Numbered from the stretch's first letter, positions 41,833 to 50,286 are shown. The stretch is 64,000 bases of DNA from Listeria innocua (GCF_028596125.1 NZ_CP117229.1:604001-668000), one strand, 5' to 3'. Numbers and translations are program-made. Notes: generated by a model from the letters alone, not told the origin.

Positions 41833-41864
41833 AAAGAGAAAGCTTTATTGCTTTCTCTTTTTTG
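41833..41864 (+). terminator. intrinsic terminator
   Basis: AAAGAGAAAGC pairs with GCTTTCTCTTT, then T run. Confidence 0.8.
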
Positions 41865-41958
41865 TTCACTTTGAATGGTTAGCGATAATAGATATTAGCA
41901 AAATATTATGCTACAGTGAAAGAATTAATAGGCTAGTTTTAGTGAGAGGTGATAACGG

Positions 41959-42588
41959 TTGAATATAAATAAGCAAAAAGTGCAGGTTTTAAATAATTTA
42001 GTTGAGCTTTATGGTTATCAAGATTGGTGGGAAGATGACAATCGTCTTGCTGACTGGCTTTCGATGATATTAATTCAGCGTACGACAGAGAAAAATGCCA
42101 ACCAAGCTTTAGCCAATCTCGCACCTTATTTAGATTTAGATAGTTTAACCAAGATGGATACGGTGCAACTTGAAGAGTTAATCTATCCAGCAGGTTTTTA
42201 TAAGCAAAAAAGTCTTTACATTAAAGCACTTATTGAGTGGTTCGTTGGTCACGGTGCTAGTTTGGATAAATTTAAGTCTTATTCAACAGAAGATTTGCGC
42301 AAAGAACTACTAGGTATTAAAGGCGTCGGGGAAGAAACGGCCGATGCAATGTTGCTATATATTTTTGAACGTAATGTTTTTATTGCTGATTTATATGCCA
42401 GACGACTATTTACTAGATTGGGCTTTGGTGAATATAAAACGTACGAGCAAATGCGTGAAGAATTTATGCCGATAACCGAAAATATTCCACATAAACTATG
42501 TAAAGAATGGCACTCAGTCATTGATGTTCACGGGAAGCATTTTGGGAAAGACAAAAGTATGAATGAATCGTGGTTGCTAGAAAGCTAG
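41959..42588 (+). CDS. endonuclease III-like HhH-GPD protein lacking the iron-sulfur cluster
   Basis: 209 residues from a TTG at 41959 (GAGAGGTGAT upstream). The helix-hairpin-helix motif LLGIKGVGEETADAMLLYIFERNVFIADLYARRLFTRLGF includes the catalytic-type Asp (FIADLYARR), as in endonuclease III/MutY. Unlike those, the C-terminus has only one Cys (HKLCKEWHSVIDVHGKHFG) and no Cys-x6-Cys-x2-Cys-x5-Cys cluster. A role in base excision repair is likely but the substrate is unknown. The stop codon overlaps that of the Rgg-like gene on the other strand by 4 nt. Confidence 0.87.
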   Translation: MNINKQKVQVLNNLVELYGYQDWWEDDNRLADWLSMILIQRTTEKNANQALANLAPYLDLDSLTKMDTVQLEELIYPAGFYKQKSLYIKALIEWFVGHGASLDKFKSYSTEDLRKELLGIKGVGEETADAMLLYIFERNVFIADLYARRLFTRLGFGEYKTYEQMREEFMPITENIPHKLCKEWHSVIDVHGKHFGKDKSMNESWLLES

Positions 42589-43481
42589 CTCTTAACAATA
42601 TCTATACCTTTTAACCTGATAAACTGATCTAATAAAATTTCATATAAATAAGCAATTTCTTCAAAACGAAGGTCATTCATAATTTGAATGGCTTTTTTTG
42701 CTTGATTGTAACCTTCTTGGATATGATTGTTTTGCATTTTGATTAAGCCTTTTAAAAAATGGGAGATATTGCGGTAAAAGGCGCTTTCGTTATAAATGCA
42801 TAAAGAGTCTAGCAGGATAATGAGTTTATTAGCAGAGGATAGTTGACCGCGCGAAATAAACATTTCAATCGTATTAATTAAAAGTGTACATAAAACACGT
42901 CTGGCCCGGTCGTAGTTTTTATAAGGATGAATCGCCTTAATGACCTGATTTAAAAATTGAATTTGTAAATCTTCTTCAAAAAAATAGATGGAGTTAGCGC
43001 AAATCTTGAGTTCTTCAAGTGTCCACGTATCAATCGAAAACAAATACTTTTGAATAGTGCATTTATCTTTAGATGTAATAACATCTACTGTAAATTCATG
43101 ATATTTAAAAAGATGTTTGACTAATTTAATTTGCGAACGAACAAATGCTTTCCATACCTCAACTAATTCGCCATTATGTTTAGAAAGCTCGCTATATAAT
43201 AGTTCCAAACTCGCAAGGTCGTATATATTTCCTCGCTCTTGATTCATGCATAAATAATTATTCTCAGCTGATACCGACAATTCTCTGTGGATATAAAAGA
43301 ACTCATCCAAGTCCATATTCATCCGTTTTAAAATTTTTTCAAATAATGTTAGTGTGATGTCGTGCTTTCCTTTTTCAAATTCGATAGCGAAGGATTTGGA
43401 AATGATATTATCGTATAAATCTTTTTGATGTATTCCTTTTGAAGTGCGAATATCTCTCACTGTTTTTCCATACCCGACCAT
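42585..43481 (-). CDS. Rgg/GadR/MutR-family transcriptional regulator
   Basis: 298 residues. N-terminal XRE helix-turn-helix (GKTVRDIRTSKGIHQKDLYDNIISKSFAIEFEKGKHDITLTLFEKILKRM) with the 'SKSFAIEFEKG' block of Rgg proteins, then an all-helical repeat domain (about 70-298) of the tetratricopeptide-like type that binds short peptide pheromones in streptococci. AAGGAG lies 8 nt before the ATG. It sits between the two LPXTG genes and next to an orphan transposase OrfA. It is a candidate regulator of both surface genes (inference). No pheromone gene was found nearby. Confidence 0.88.
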   Translation of the reverse strand: MVGYGKTVRDIRTSKGIHQKDLYDNIISKSFAIEFEKGKHDITLTLFEKILKRMNMDLDEFFYIHRELSVSAENNYLCMNQERGNIYDLASLELLYSELSKHNGELVEVWKAFVRSQIKLVKHLFKYHEFTVDVITSKDKCTIQKYLFSIDTWTLEELKICANSIYFFEEDLQIQFLNQVIKAIHPYKNYDRARRVLCTLLINTIEMFISRGQLSSANKLIILLDSLCIYNESAFYRNISHFLKGLIKMQNNHIQEGYNQAKKAIQIMNDLRFEEIAYLYEILLDQFIRLKGIDIVKS

Positions 43482-43507
43482 TCAAGTTACTCCTTCTGTT
43501 TAAAAAT

Positions 43508-43529
43508 TTAGATGAGGGCTGCATCTAAG
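43508..43529. promoter_or_regulatory. inverted repeat upstream of the Rgg-like gene
   Basis: TTTAGATG and CATCTAAG with a 7-nt centre lie 27 nt before the Rgg-like start codon; possible operator. Confidence 0.4.
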
Positions 43530-43715
43530 AGGTGTGCCAAGGAGTTTAACAGCCATTTTACTTTTAAATCGTAGCATAGAAAATTGGGCGGAAGAAGTCC
43601 TATTTTTAGGACTTTATGAAAAAATGTTAGTAAAACTTGATATATTAGAAATGAAAAAAACAGATCTATTTGCATCTTTTTTTATGATATTTAACAAGAG
43701 AAAGAAGGAAGTTTT

Positions 43716-43997
43716 ATGGCTAAAGCAAAATATGACGAGAATTTTAAAAAAAGTTTGGTTGCTTTATATCGCAGAGGGAAAACGAAGCATAGTATCTGTC
43801 AGGAATTTAGTGTCCCTAATTCAACTTTTGGAAAATGGGTAAAAAAATTTAATAATGATGATAATATTGAATCGAACGAAATCTTAAATATCTTGCAAGC
43901 GCAGGAACTTAAAAAACAACGAGTACTACTTGAGGAAGAGTTATCTATTTTGACAGAAGCGATTGCGGTTTTTGAAAATCCGCCTAGTAACGATTGA
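43716..43997 (+). CDS. orphan IS3-type transposase OrfA (HTH_Tnp_1)
   Basis: 93 residues. The N-terminus AKYDENFKKSLVALYRRGKTKHSICQEFSVPNSTFGKWVKKF is the helix-turn-helix of IS3-family OrfA, followed by a leucine-zipper-like tail (LNILQAQELKKQRVLLEEELSILTEAIAVF). No OrfB (integrase DDE) reading frame, frameshift signal or terminal inverted repeats are seen, and the gene ends with its own terminator. It is a relic or a domesticated DNA-binding protein. GAAGGAAG precedes the ATG. Confidence 0.82.
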   Translation: MAKAKYDENFKKSLVALYRRGKTKHSICQEFSVPNSTFGKWVKKFNNDDNIESNEILNILQAQELKKQRVLLEEELSILTEAIAVFENPPSND

Positions 43998-44036
43998 ATT
44001 TTGTGTTGAGATGAAAGTGGTTATACCGAAATCAAG

Positions 44037-44084
44037 AAAAGCAGTTATTCTCTTAATTTTAAATAGAGGATAGCTGTTTTTTTT
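44037..44084 (+). terminator. intrinsic terminator
   Basis: AAAAGCAGTTATTCTC pairs with GAGGATAGCTGTTTT (one bulge), followed by T8, after the orphan OrfA. Confidence 0.75.
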
Positions 44085-44131
44085 ATTTTTAAATAGAAAA
44101 TGTTGTCTTTGGGATACTTTTTGTTGATTTT

Positions 44132-44196
44132 TAGTCACATTTCAGATGGAATTGCTTATATTAATGGACTGAAACGGACCTCATTGTAGGTATAAT
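44132..44196 (+). promoter_or_regulatory. upstream region of the second LPXTG gene with shared boxes
   Basis: TAGTCACATTTCAGA (44132-44146), TATTAATGGACT (44159-44170) and TATAAT (44191-44196). The first two match elements before the internalin-like gene at 40024, and TGGACT to TATAAT spacing is 20 here and 19 there. Confidence 0.5.
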
Positions 44197-44278
44197 TGTT
44201 CTTAGTTAGATACAAGGATACGCAAGAAAACGGGGGAAATTGAGGCAGATAAACCATACTACAAAGTAGGAGATGTAT

Positions 44279-46768
44279 TTGAAGAAAATTTTACATATTG
44301 TTATCGCGCTTAGTGTAATTTGTTCGATAATTTTAGTGCCGGTGGATTGGCCCGCAAAAGCAGACGGTAATAATAAGAGAGATGATCTCATTAAATCTGT
44401 CGGTTTTTATAAATCAGATGGTCAAAACGTAATGGCGAAGGAAAACTATAATGAAAAGCTCAATTATTTTTTAGAGGTAGCTTTTGGAGGGAATTCTTTC
44501 CAAAAAGGGGACTACTTTAATATTACTTTATCATCTGATACTTTACTCTATACAGAGAAAGCCTATGATTTGAAAGTGGATGTTGACCCAACAGCGGTAA
44601 CTAACGAACAAGTAGTTGGTAAGGTTACTGTAGAAAAAATTAATGGCTCGCCCACATTGCACTTTGTTTTTACAGAAGATTCAGAGTCCTTTTTTATGAA
44701 AAACTTTGATGCGAATTTTAAAATACAGGTGATGCCGGCTCATGGCGATAAAAACGTTATTAACCTTTCTTACAGTGGAGCTGCGAAAAATTTTAAAAAT
44801 ATTGGGACGAGCAGTGTAGAATTGAACGTAAATATGGCAAGTGACTGGCCACCAGTTGGAATAAAAGATTTTACTAAAAAAAGCGGTGATTTATACCATG
44901 CGATTTTAGTATATGAAAAGCCTAGTAGCAAAGTGAATTACGAAACAGAAATTTTAGTATCGTATCCGCTTTTTGAAAAACGCATTCCGCTTGGAAATGT
45001 GCAAAATATTAAAATTGAAGTTTGGGACGAAGCGAAGGAGATTTATAGAATTGGTGTTGCAGGGGTGGATTACGGAACGATTACATACGATGTTGGAACT
45101 CCATTTGTAGGCGGTCCTATTTTCCAAATGAATTGTACTATTCCGTTCAAAGGTATTTCTACTAAAACTCGTGTTAGTTTCGATATTGATACGAATGTGG
45201 ACGGGAAACCTGGAACAACAGATCCATACTTGGTTAGTCTTTCTTCTGTATCATCGGCTACAAAGTCATTAGAATTCTATCCAGTGAATAATGCTGATAC
45301 GAAAATGACAGCTGCTTTTTTTGGGAAAGTAACGACGCGTTTTGAGGATGAGTTAGGCAATCCGGTTACTTTTAATGATTATAGTACGGTAACAACACCG
45401 GGAAAAGTCAATCAAGATGGTAAATTTGAAATAGCGGAACCTTTTTTACATAATTCCGTGCAAAACGTGGATAAACATGCCTATGATTCCCTTTTGAATA
45501 CTAATAAATATAAATTATTAGAGATAACTTCTCCTAATAAACTATCTGAAACAGCGGATAATTTAAGTATTCAAATAAAGCAAGGCTACCAAAATGATGT
45601 TTTATACAAAATAAAAGCACTCCAAAAACCTGTCATTAGCGCACTTCCTGAAATCGAATATAGTAAAACAGTAAACCGGACAATGGAAGAGTTTTTGGAA
45701 GATGTGGAAGCAAAAACAGATATTCCAGCTGATATAAAATGTGATTTAACGAATGTGAAATGGGGTGTTCCGGGCGACTATCCAGTTCTTATTACCGCGG
45801 TAAATGAGGATAATCAAGCAGCAGACCCAGTTCCTGTAACGATTAAGATTTCCAAAAATCCCGCACCGGTTATAACGGTAGACCCAGAAATAATCTATGA
45901 TAAAACAGTGACGAAAGATGAGAGCACATTACTAAATGAAGTAAATGCGCGAACAAATGATGGTTCGACGATTACTTCTAATATAAACGACAAAGTAAAA
46001 TGGGGCGTGCCAGGCGATTATGAAGTTACGTTGAATGCGGTAAATGAAGACGGCGTAGCAGCGGAAGCGAAAACATTTATCGTTCGTATTTTAAAAAGTC
46101 CAGCGCCAATAATCACTGTGGATCCCGAAATAACGTACCCGAAAACAGTAACTAAAACGGAAGCTGAACTCCTTCAAGCAGTAAATGCGCAAACAAATGA
46201 TGGTTCACCGCTTGTTTCTGATATGAATGATAAAGTAAAATGGGGTGTGCCAGGCGATTATGAAGTTACGTTGAACGCGGTAAATGAAGACGGCGTGGCA
46301 GCGGAAGCGAAAACATTTATCGTCCGTATTTTAAAAAGTCCAGCGCCAATAATCACTGTGGATCCAGAAGTAACCTATGATTCCACGATAATAAAAAATG
46401 AAACAGAGCTATTAAAAGATGTCCGCGCAGAGACTAATGATAACTCAGCTATTACTTCCGATGCTCCAGATAAAGTGAAATGGCAAACGCCGGGAAGCTA
46501 TACTGTGACACTGAATGCGGTAAATGAAGATGGAGTCCCAGCTGATCCAGTAACGTTTATCGTGCATATTGTAGAAGCGAAAAAAGCGCCAATTGTTATA
46601 GAAGAAAATCCAGCTGAGACGCCTACTAAGCCTAGTAAGCAAAAACCCAAAGAGAAAATTGTTATCAAGAAAACAACGAAACTCCCGAGGACAGGGGATA
46701 CACAATCGAAAGCTATCTTAGGTGGGGTTCTTTGTTTGGGAGCATGGTTCTTAGTTAGAAAGAAATAG
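44279..46768 (+). CDS. LPXTG-anchored adhesin-like surface protein with Ig-like repeats
   Basis: 829 residues from a TTG at 44279; AGGAG (44268-44272) is 6 nt upstream, while the ATG at 44273 abuts that site. Signal peptide KKILHIVIALSVICSIILVP with cleavage near KADGNN. A roughly 420-residue head (SGDLYHAILVYEKPSSKVNYE and similar, Cna-A/SdrD-like beta-rich) follows. Then four repeats of about 80 residues (TVDPEIxYxKTVTK ... VKWGVPGDYEVTLNAVNEDG) and LPRTGDTQS with a hydrophobic helix and RKK. Sortase-anchored; adhesion role inferred. From memory it matches lin0665 of L. innocua. Confidence 0.9.
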   Translation: MKKILHIVIALSVICSIILVPVDWPAKADGNNKRDDLIKSVGFYKSDGQNVMAKENYNEKLNYFLEVAFGGNSFQKGDYFNITLSSDTLLYTEKAYDLKVDVDPTAVTNEQVVGKVTVEKINGSPTLHFVFTEDSESFFMKNFDANFKIQVMPAHGDKNVINLSYSGAAKNFKNIGTSSVELNVNMASDWPPVGIKDFTKKSGDLYHAILVYEKPSSKVNYETEILVSYPLFEKRIPLGNVQNIKIEVWDEAKEIYRIGVAGVDYGTITYDVGTPFVGGPIFQMNCTIPFKGISTKTRVSFDIDTNVDGKPGTTDPYLVSLSSVSSATKSLEFYPVNNADTKMTAAFFGKVTTRFEDELGNPVTFNDYSTVTTPGKVNQDGKFEIAEPFLHNSVQNVDKHAYDSLLNTNKYKLLEITSPNKLSETADNLSIQIKQGYQNDVLYKIKALQKPVISALPEIEYSKTVNRTMEEFLEDVEAKTDIPADIKCDLTNVKWGVPGDYPVLITAVNEDNQAADPVPVTIKISKNPAPVITVDPEIIYDKTVTKDESTLLNEVNARTNDGSTITSNINDKVKWGVPGDYEVTLNAVNEDGVAAEAKTFIVRILKSPAPIITVDPEITYPKTVTKTEAELLQAVNAQTNDGSPLVSDMNDKVKWGVPGDYEVTLNAVNEDGVAAEAKTFIVRILKSPAPIITVDPEVTYDSTIIKNETELLKDVRAETNDNSAITSDAPDKVKWQTPGSYTVTLNAVNEDGVPADPVTFIVHIVEAKKAPIVIEENPAETPTKPSKQKPKEKIVIKKTTKLPRTGDTQSKAILGGVLCLGAWFLVRKK
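45624..46576 (+). repeat. four tandem 240-bp coding repeats
   Basis: Units begin near 45624, 45857, 46097 and 46337. Units 2 to 4 share long stretches; the junction regions at 46017-46130 and 46257-46370 are nearly identical over about 110 bp. Repeat number is likely variable between strains through recombination. Confidence 0.8.
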
Positions 46769-46775
46769 CAAGAAC

Positions 46776-46809
46776 AAAAAAACTTAAGTGAATCCACTTA
46801 AGTTTTTTT
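46776..46809. terminator. bidirectional terminator
   Basis: AAAAAACTTAAGTG pairs perfectly with CACTTAAGTTTTTT between convergent genes. Confidence 0.88.
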
Positions 46810-46819
46810 GAGTTATTTA

Positions 46820-47137
46820 TTAAACTTCATCATATGCTTCTAAGGCAACAGGTAGGGCGCTTATAACAGTATTTCCTACAGCCGGTAAACCAACGAGAAT
46901 GGCGCTAATAATCTCCTCACGCGTCGCACCGTTTGTCTTTGCCATTGTTACATGGAAAGGTAGTCCGCTTTCTAGGCGGGTGGCGGCCATAACGGCAATA
47001 TAAGCTAGTTCTTCTGTTTTTTTATCGAGTTTACTTACGATATCTAGTTTATGTACGGTTTCCATCCAGGCAGAGTGTACTTCGGGAGCTTCTTTTGCAA
47101 ATACCTCAAATGATTTACTTACTTTCATCGAACTCAT
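46820..47137 (-). CDS. carboxymuconolactone decarboxylase-family protein
   Basis: 105 residues, single CMD domain: FAKEAPEVHSAWMETVHKLDIVSKLDKKTEELAYIAVMAATRLESGLPFHVTMAKTNGATREEIISAILVG. The helix normally carrying the AhpD-type Cys-x-x-Cys lacks both cysteines (AATRLESGLPFH instead), so peroxidase activity of the AhpD kind is unlikely. It keeps the general fold and His. Trimeric or hexameric cytosolic protein by family; substrate unknown. Good ribosome site (AGGAGATG) before the ATG at 47137. Confidence 0.87.
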   Translation of the reverse strand: MSSMKVSKSFEVFAKEAPEVHSAWMETVHKLDIVSKLDKKTEELAYIAVMAATRLESGLPFHVTMAKTNGATREEIISAILVGLPAVGNTVISALPVALEAYDEV

Positions 47138-47157
47138 CTCCTAACTTTTATTATAAT

Positions 47158-47187
47158 AAAAAACCGCCCAGTGTTTGGGCGGTTTTC
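47158..47187 (-). terminator. intrinsic terminator
   Basis: AAAACCGCCCA pairs with TGGGCGGTTTT. Located between the pdxK end and the CMD gene. Confidence 0.85.
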
Positions 47188-47190
47188 GTA

Positions 47191-48006
47191 TTATCTATTT
47201 TCGGCTTTATTATAAGCACCATGCCAAACAGGACCGATGAATTCGTTTAGGGCAAATCCACCTTTGATAGCTGCTGTGACAAAGTCTTTTGCTTTTGCGA
47301 CAGCTTCTTCAACCGTTAAACCTTTTGCAAGTCCGGCTGTGATTGCTGCTGCGAAAGTACAACCCGCGCCGTGATTGTGGCTTGGAGAGATTTTTTCTAC
47401 TTCATAAACAGTAAATTCTTTACCATCGTATAGTAAATCAATTGCTTTATCGCTTTCTAGGGCTTTTCCGCCTTTGATAACTACGTATTTAGCACCTAAT
47501 TCGATGATTTTTTTCGCTGCTTTTTTCATATCATCTAATGTAGTTAATTTGCCAAGACCGGATAATTGGCCTGCTTCGAATAGGTTTGGTGTTGTGATTG
47601 TTGCTTTTGGAAGCAGTAGGTCGCGGATAGCTTCGGCGTTTTCTGGTTGGATTAATTCGTCTTCGCCTTTACAAACCATAACTGGGTCGATTACGACATT
47701 TTTTAAATCATATTTATCGATGGCTTCACGAGTTGCTTTAATGATGTCGATTGAACCAAGCATTCCTGTTTTCATTGCGTCAACAGGGCCGCCAGAAAGG
47801 ATTGTTTTTAGTTGTTCACGAACAAGTTGCGCATCAATTGGAGTAACGCCGTGCGCCCAGTTGTTGTCTGGATCCATTGTAACAATAGTTGTGATTGCGC
47901 TAAAACCATAAGTGCCGTATTCTTCAAACGTTTTTAAGTCTGCTTGTAAGCCAGCTCCACCACTTGAATCAGATCCTGCAATAGTTAATGTTTTTTTGAT
48001 TGTCAT
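47191..48006 (-). CDS. pdxK: pyridoxal kinase / hydroxymethylpyrimidine kinase (PdxK, ThiD family)
   Basis: 271 residues. ThiD-fold ribokinase motifs: LTIAGSDSSGGAGLQADLKTF (substrate loop, residues 6-26), DAMKTGMLGS, VVIDPVMVCKGEDELI, ITTPNLFEAGQLSG and HNHGAGCTFAAAITAGLAKG with the catalytic Cys/Asp-region glycine loop. The closest remembered match is B. subtilis PdxK rather than a dedicated ThiD: TIVTMDPDNNWAHGV and VMVCKG agree. It phosphorylates pyridoxal/pyridoxine or the thiamin pyrimidine with ATP. It is 25 nt upstream-linked with the HAD phosphatase on the same strand, a likely operon. Confidence 0.9.
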   Translation of the reverse strand: MTIKKTLTIAGSDSSGGAGLQADLKTFEEYGTYGFSAITTIVTMDPDNNWAHGVTPIDAQLVREQLKTILSGGPVDAMKTGMLGSIDIIKATREAIDKYDLKNVVIDPVMVCKGEDELIQPENAEAIRDLLLPKATITTPNLFEAGQLSGLGKLTTLDDMKKAAKKIIELGAKYVVIKGGKALESDKAIDLLYDGKEFTVYEVEKISPSHNHGAGCTFAAAITAGLAKGLTVEEAVAKAKDFVTAAIKGGFALNEFIGPVWHGAYNKAENR

Positions 48007-48031
48007 TAGTGTTTCCTCCTAAAAATAAACT

Positions 48032-48898
48032 TTAGTCATTTGTTTCTAACATTTTATAAATGGCTGCTGCAACGCCGTGTTCATCATTGGAAAGTGTTAC
48101 ATGTTCTGCTAATTCTTTGACTTCTTCTTCGCCGTTACCCATGGCTACACTATAACCAGCCATTTTTAACATCGAAATATCATTCATATTATCTCCAATT
48201 GCAAAAGTTTCATCAAGTGTAACGCCTAATTTTTCTACATAATATTGTAAAGAAATACCTTTTTGTGCTTCGCGGTGCGTGATTTCAATATTATCGGAAA
48301 AAGAAGATGTTACAGATAGTTCGGATTCTTTTTCTAATTTTTGTTTCGCTTTTGCAAGAATGTCTTTATCAGAAGAGAAGGAAATAAATTTAAGAATCGT
48401 TAAATCTTTATTGCCTAAAATACGTTCTACATCAGGAATTTCGTGAACGTCTTTTGATTCAAAGCGTTCTTCTACTTTATCCATAATAGTTTCTGCTGGA
48501 ACGTCTGGGTGGATACGTTTGTGCATTTCAATCATAAATTCTTTGCCACGAGCTTTGTCTGTTGTGATAGGGCCCATGTCAGTGAAGAATTCTGTATACA
48601 TTCCAAGTTCTGTCAAGGTATTATAAGTGTTGCGCGCTAAGTTTCTATCAATCGGATGTTGCAAAATTATTTTGCCGTGTTCATCGCGAATTTCCGCACC
48701 GTTCATACAAATAGCTGGTGCATATAAATTAGCTTTATTAATTAACCCCATTGCATCGTCATACATACGCCCAGTACAAAGAACGAAATGAATTCCTTTG
48801 GCGCGGGCTTTTTCGATTGCCTCGACGTTTTCTTGTGCAATCTCGATATCAGAGTTAAGTAATGTGCCATCCATGTCTGAAGCAATAACTTTAATCAT
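48032..48898 (-). CDS. Cof-type HAD phosphatase (YidA-like)
   Basis: 288 residues. HAD motif I IASDMDGTLLNSD (nucleophile Asp near residue 8), motif II VLCTGRMYDDA, motif III Lys and motif IV FAIGDNMNDISMLKMAGYSVAMGNGEEEVKELA; the large C2 cap lies between II and III. Cof/YidA-like enzymes dephosphorylate sugar phosphates or cofactor intermediates, among them pyridoxal phosphate. Being directly upstream of and 25 nt from pdxK on the same strand, a role in vitamin B6 balance is attractive but unproven. AGGAATTT-type ribosome site before the ATG. Confidence 0.9.
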   Translation of the reverse strand: MIKVIASDMDGTLLNSDIEIAQENVEAIEKARAKGIHFVLCTGRMYDDAMGLINKANLYAPAICMNGAEIRDEHGKIILQHPIDRNLARNTYNTLTELGMYTEFFTDMGPITTDKARGKEFMIEMHKRIHPDVPAETIMDKVEERFESKDVHEIPDVERILGNKDLTILKFISFSSDKDILAKAKQKLEKESELSVTSSFSDNIEITHREAQKGISLQYYVEKLGVTLDETFAIGDNMNDISMLKMAGYSVAMGNGEEEVKELAEHVTLSNDEHGVAAAIYKMLETND

Positions 48899-49071
48899 AA
48901 TATTAAATTCCTCCCCAATTTTACCTACCTCACTAGAATATCATTTTTTTAAGAAAAATGCACAAAAGGTAGCTGCGCGTAGTTTTTTGGGAGATGCGAT
49001 TACTTTACTATATTTCTGTCTTTCATTTGGTTATAATGGATAAGAATAAAACGTGGATTGGATGTGTCAGG

Positions 49072-49635
49072 ATGAAGACAGAACTAGAAAAGATGATTGC
49101 AGGAGAAATGTATAATCCTAGCGACAGAGAACTTGTACACGGAAGAAGTCGTGCGCGTAAGTTCTGCAGAGAGATTAACGATACAATGGATTCTGAGTCT
49201 CGTAAAAGCGTGCTTAAGCGTCTATTCGGCGGAACAAAAGAAAATGTTTACGTCGAACCAGATTTTCGCGTAGATTATGGTTCTAATATTTATGTTGGCG
49301 AAAATTTCTACGCTAATTTTGATTGTGTGATTTTAGACGTTTGTGAAGTACATATTGGTGATAATTGTATGATGGCGCCAGGTGTTCATATTTATACGGC
49401 AACGCATCCCCTTGATCCAGTAGAACGTAATAGTGGGCTAGAGCTTGGTAAACCAGTTGAAATTGGCGATAATGTTTGGATTGGCGGTCGGGCAATTATT
49501 AATCCGGGCGTGAAACTTGGAAATAATGTCGTGGTTGCTTCAGGCGCAGTTGTAACGAAAAGCTTCCCCGATAATGTCGTCGTTGCCGGTAACCCAGCGC
49601 GCGTTATTAAAACAATTGAGGTTGAGGAAAAATGA
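49072..49635 (+). CDS. maltose O-acetyltransferase-like hexapeptide-repeat acyltransferase
   Basis: 187 residues from the ATG at 49072. [37 protein letters not shown] matches the Mac domain. Left-handed beta-helix hexapeptides follow: [49 protein letters not shown] with catalytic His, and [44 protein letters not shown]. These enzymes acetylate sugars using acetyl-CoA as homotrimers. Ribosome site is weak; upstream in-frame codons back to 48994 look like promoter (TATAAT at 49033-49038). It overlaps the next gene by 4 nt, so both are coupled. Confidence 0.9.
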   Translation: MKTELEKMIAGEMYNPSDRELVHGRSRARKFCREINDTMDSESRKSVLKRLFGGTKENVYVEPDFRVDYGSNIYVGENFYANFDCVILDVCEVHIGDNCMMAPGVHIYTATHPLDPVERNSGLELGKPVEIGDNVWIGGRAIINPGVKLGNNVVVASGAVVTKSFPDNVVVAGNPARVIKTIEVEEK

Positions 49636-49895
49636 TTATTGCAGATTCAAAGATTTTTGAACAAATGGAAAGTGAATTAGCGAAAGCAAAAGCAGCAACA
49701 ACAAAAGCAAGTCAAGATAAGCATTTGCATGGCTTGATGCTTCTTGTTCAACTTGCAAAAACGGGCGAGGAAAGAAGCGAAGAAGTGACGAATGTCTCAA
49801 TTCCAACTTCTGAACCAGCTCAAATCACAAGTATGGATGGGAAGAAAATAGAGTTAGAAGACGGCGCGAATGGAGACTCGTTGCTTGATTTTTAG
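49632..49895 (+). CDS. DUF5327 (YwdI-like) small protein
   Basis: 87 residues. Helical first part ([37 protein letters not shown]), then an acidic tail ending [11 protein letters not shown]. Resembles the DUF5327/YwdI family of B. subtilis, where the gene also lies beside ywdK-type DUF423 genes; the same order is seen here (DUF423 follows 9 nt later). Function unknown. Its ATG overlaps the acetyltransferase stop (ATGA). Confidence 0.8.
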   Translation: MIIADSKIFEQMESELAKAKAATTKASQDKHLHGLMLLVQLAKTGEERSEEVTNVSIPTSEPAQITSMDGKKIELEDGANGDSLLDF

Positions 49896-49904
49896 GGGGT
49901 AACT

Positions 49905-50282
49905 ATGAAGAAAACAATTATTACTGGAGCCATTTTTGCAGGGTTAGCAGTTTTACTTGGAGCTTTTGGGGCGCATGCTTTAAAAGACGTACTTGGAAGT
50001 TATGCGAGTACTTGGGAAACCGGCGTTCAGTATCAAATGTTTCACGCAGTTGGCATTTTAATCGTTGGAATATTAATGGAAAAACAAGCTAGCCGGCTTT
50101 ACGCTTGGGCAGCAATTTTATTTTCAATCGGAATTGTCTTTTTCTCGGGTAGTTTATATGTGTTAAGTATTTCCAAAGTATCCATTTTAGGTGCGATTAC
50201 GCCTATCGGTGGCGTTTGCTTTGTCGTCGGTTGGTTCTTGCTAATTTTAGGGGTATCAAGAAGAACGATGAGCAGATATTAA
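49905..50282 (+). CDS. DUF423 (YwdK-like) membrane protein
   Basis: 125 residues with four transmembrane helices. DUF423 signatures: AIFAGLAVLLGAFGAHALKDVLGSYASTWETGVQYQMFHAVGILIVGIL and FFSGSLYVLSISKVSILGAITPIGGVCFVVGWFLLILG. Function unknown; present in most Firmicutes. GGGGGT is the ribosome site. It is the third gene of the operon with the acetyltransferase and DUF5327 genes, closed by a terminator. Confidence 0.88.
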   Translation: MKKTIITGAIFAGLAVLLGAFGAHALKDVLGSYASTWETGVQYQMFHAVGILIVGILMEKQASRLYAWAAILFSIGIVFFSGSLYVLSISKVSILGAITPIGGVCFVVGWFLLILGVSRRTMSRY

Positions 50283-50286
50283 TTAA

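Noticed and set aside
43534-43842. 102-codon GTG frame overlapping the orphan OrfA
   Set aside because: No convincing ribosome site at the GTG, no recognisable family, and it runs out of phase into the OrfA gene, which has a proper ribosome site at 43716. A short pheromone-like gene for the Rgg-like protein was looked for here but not found.
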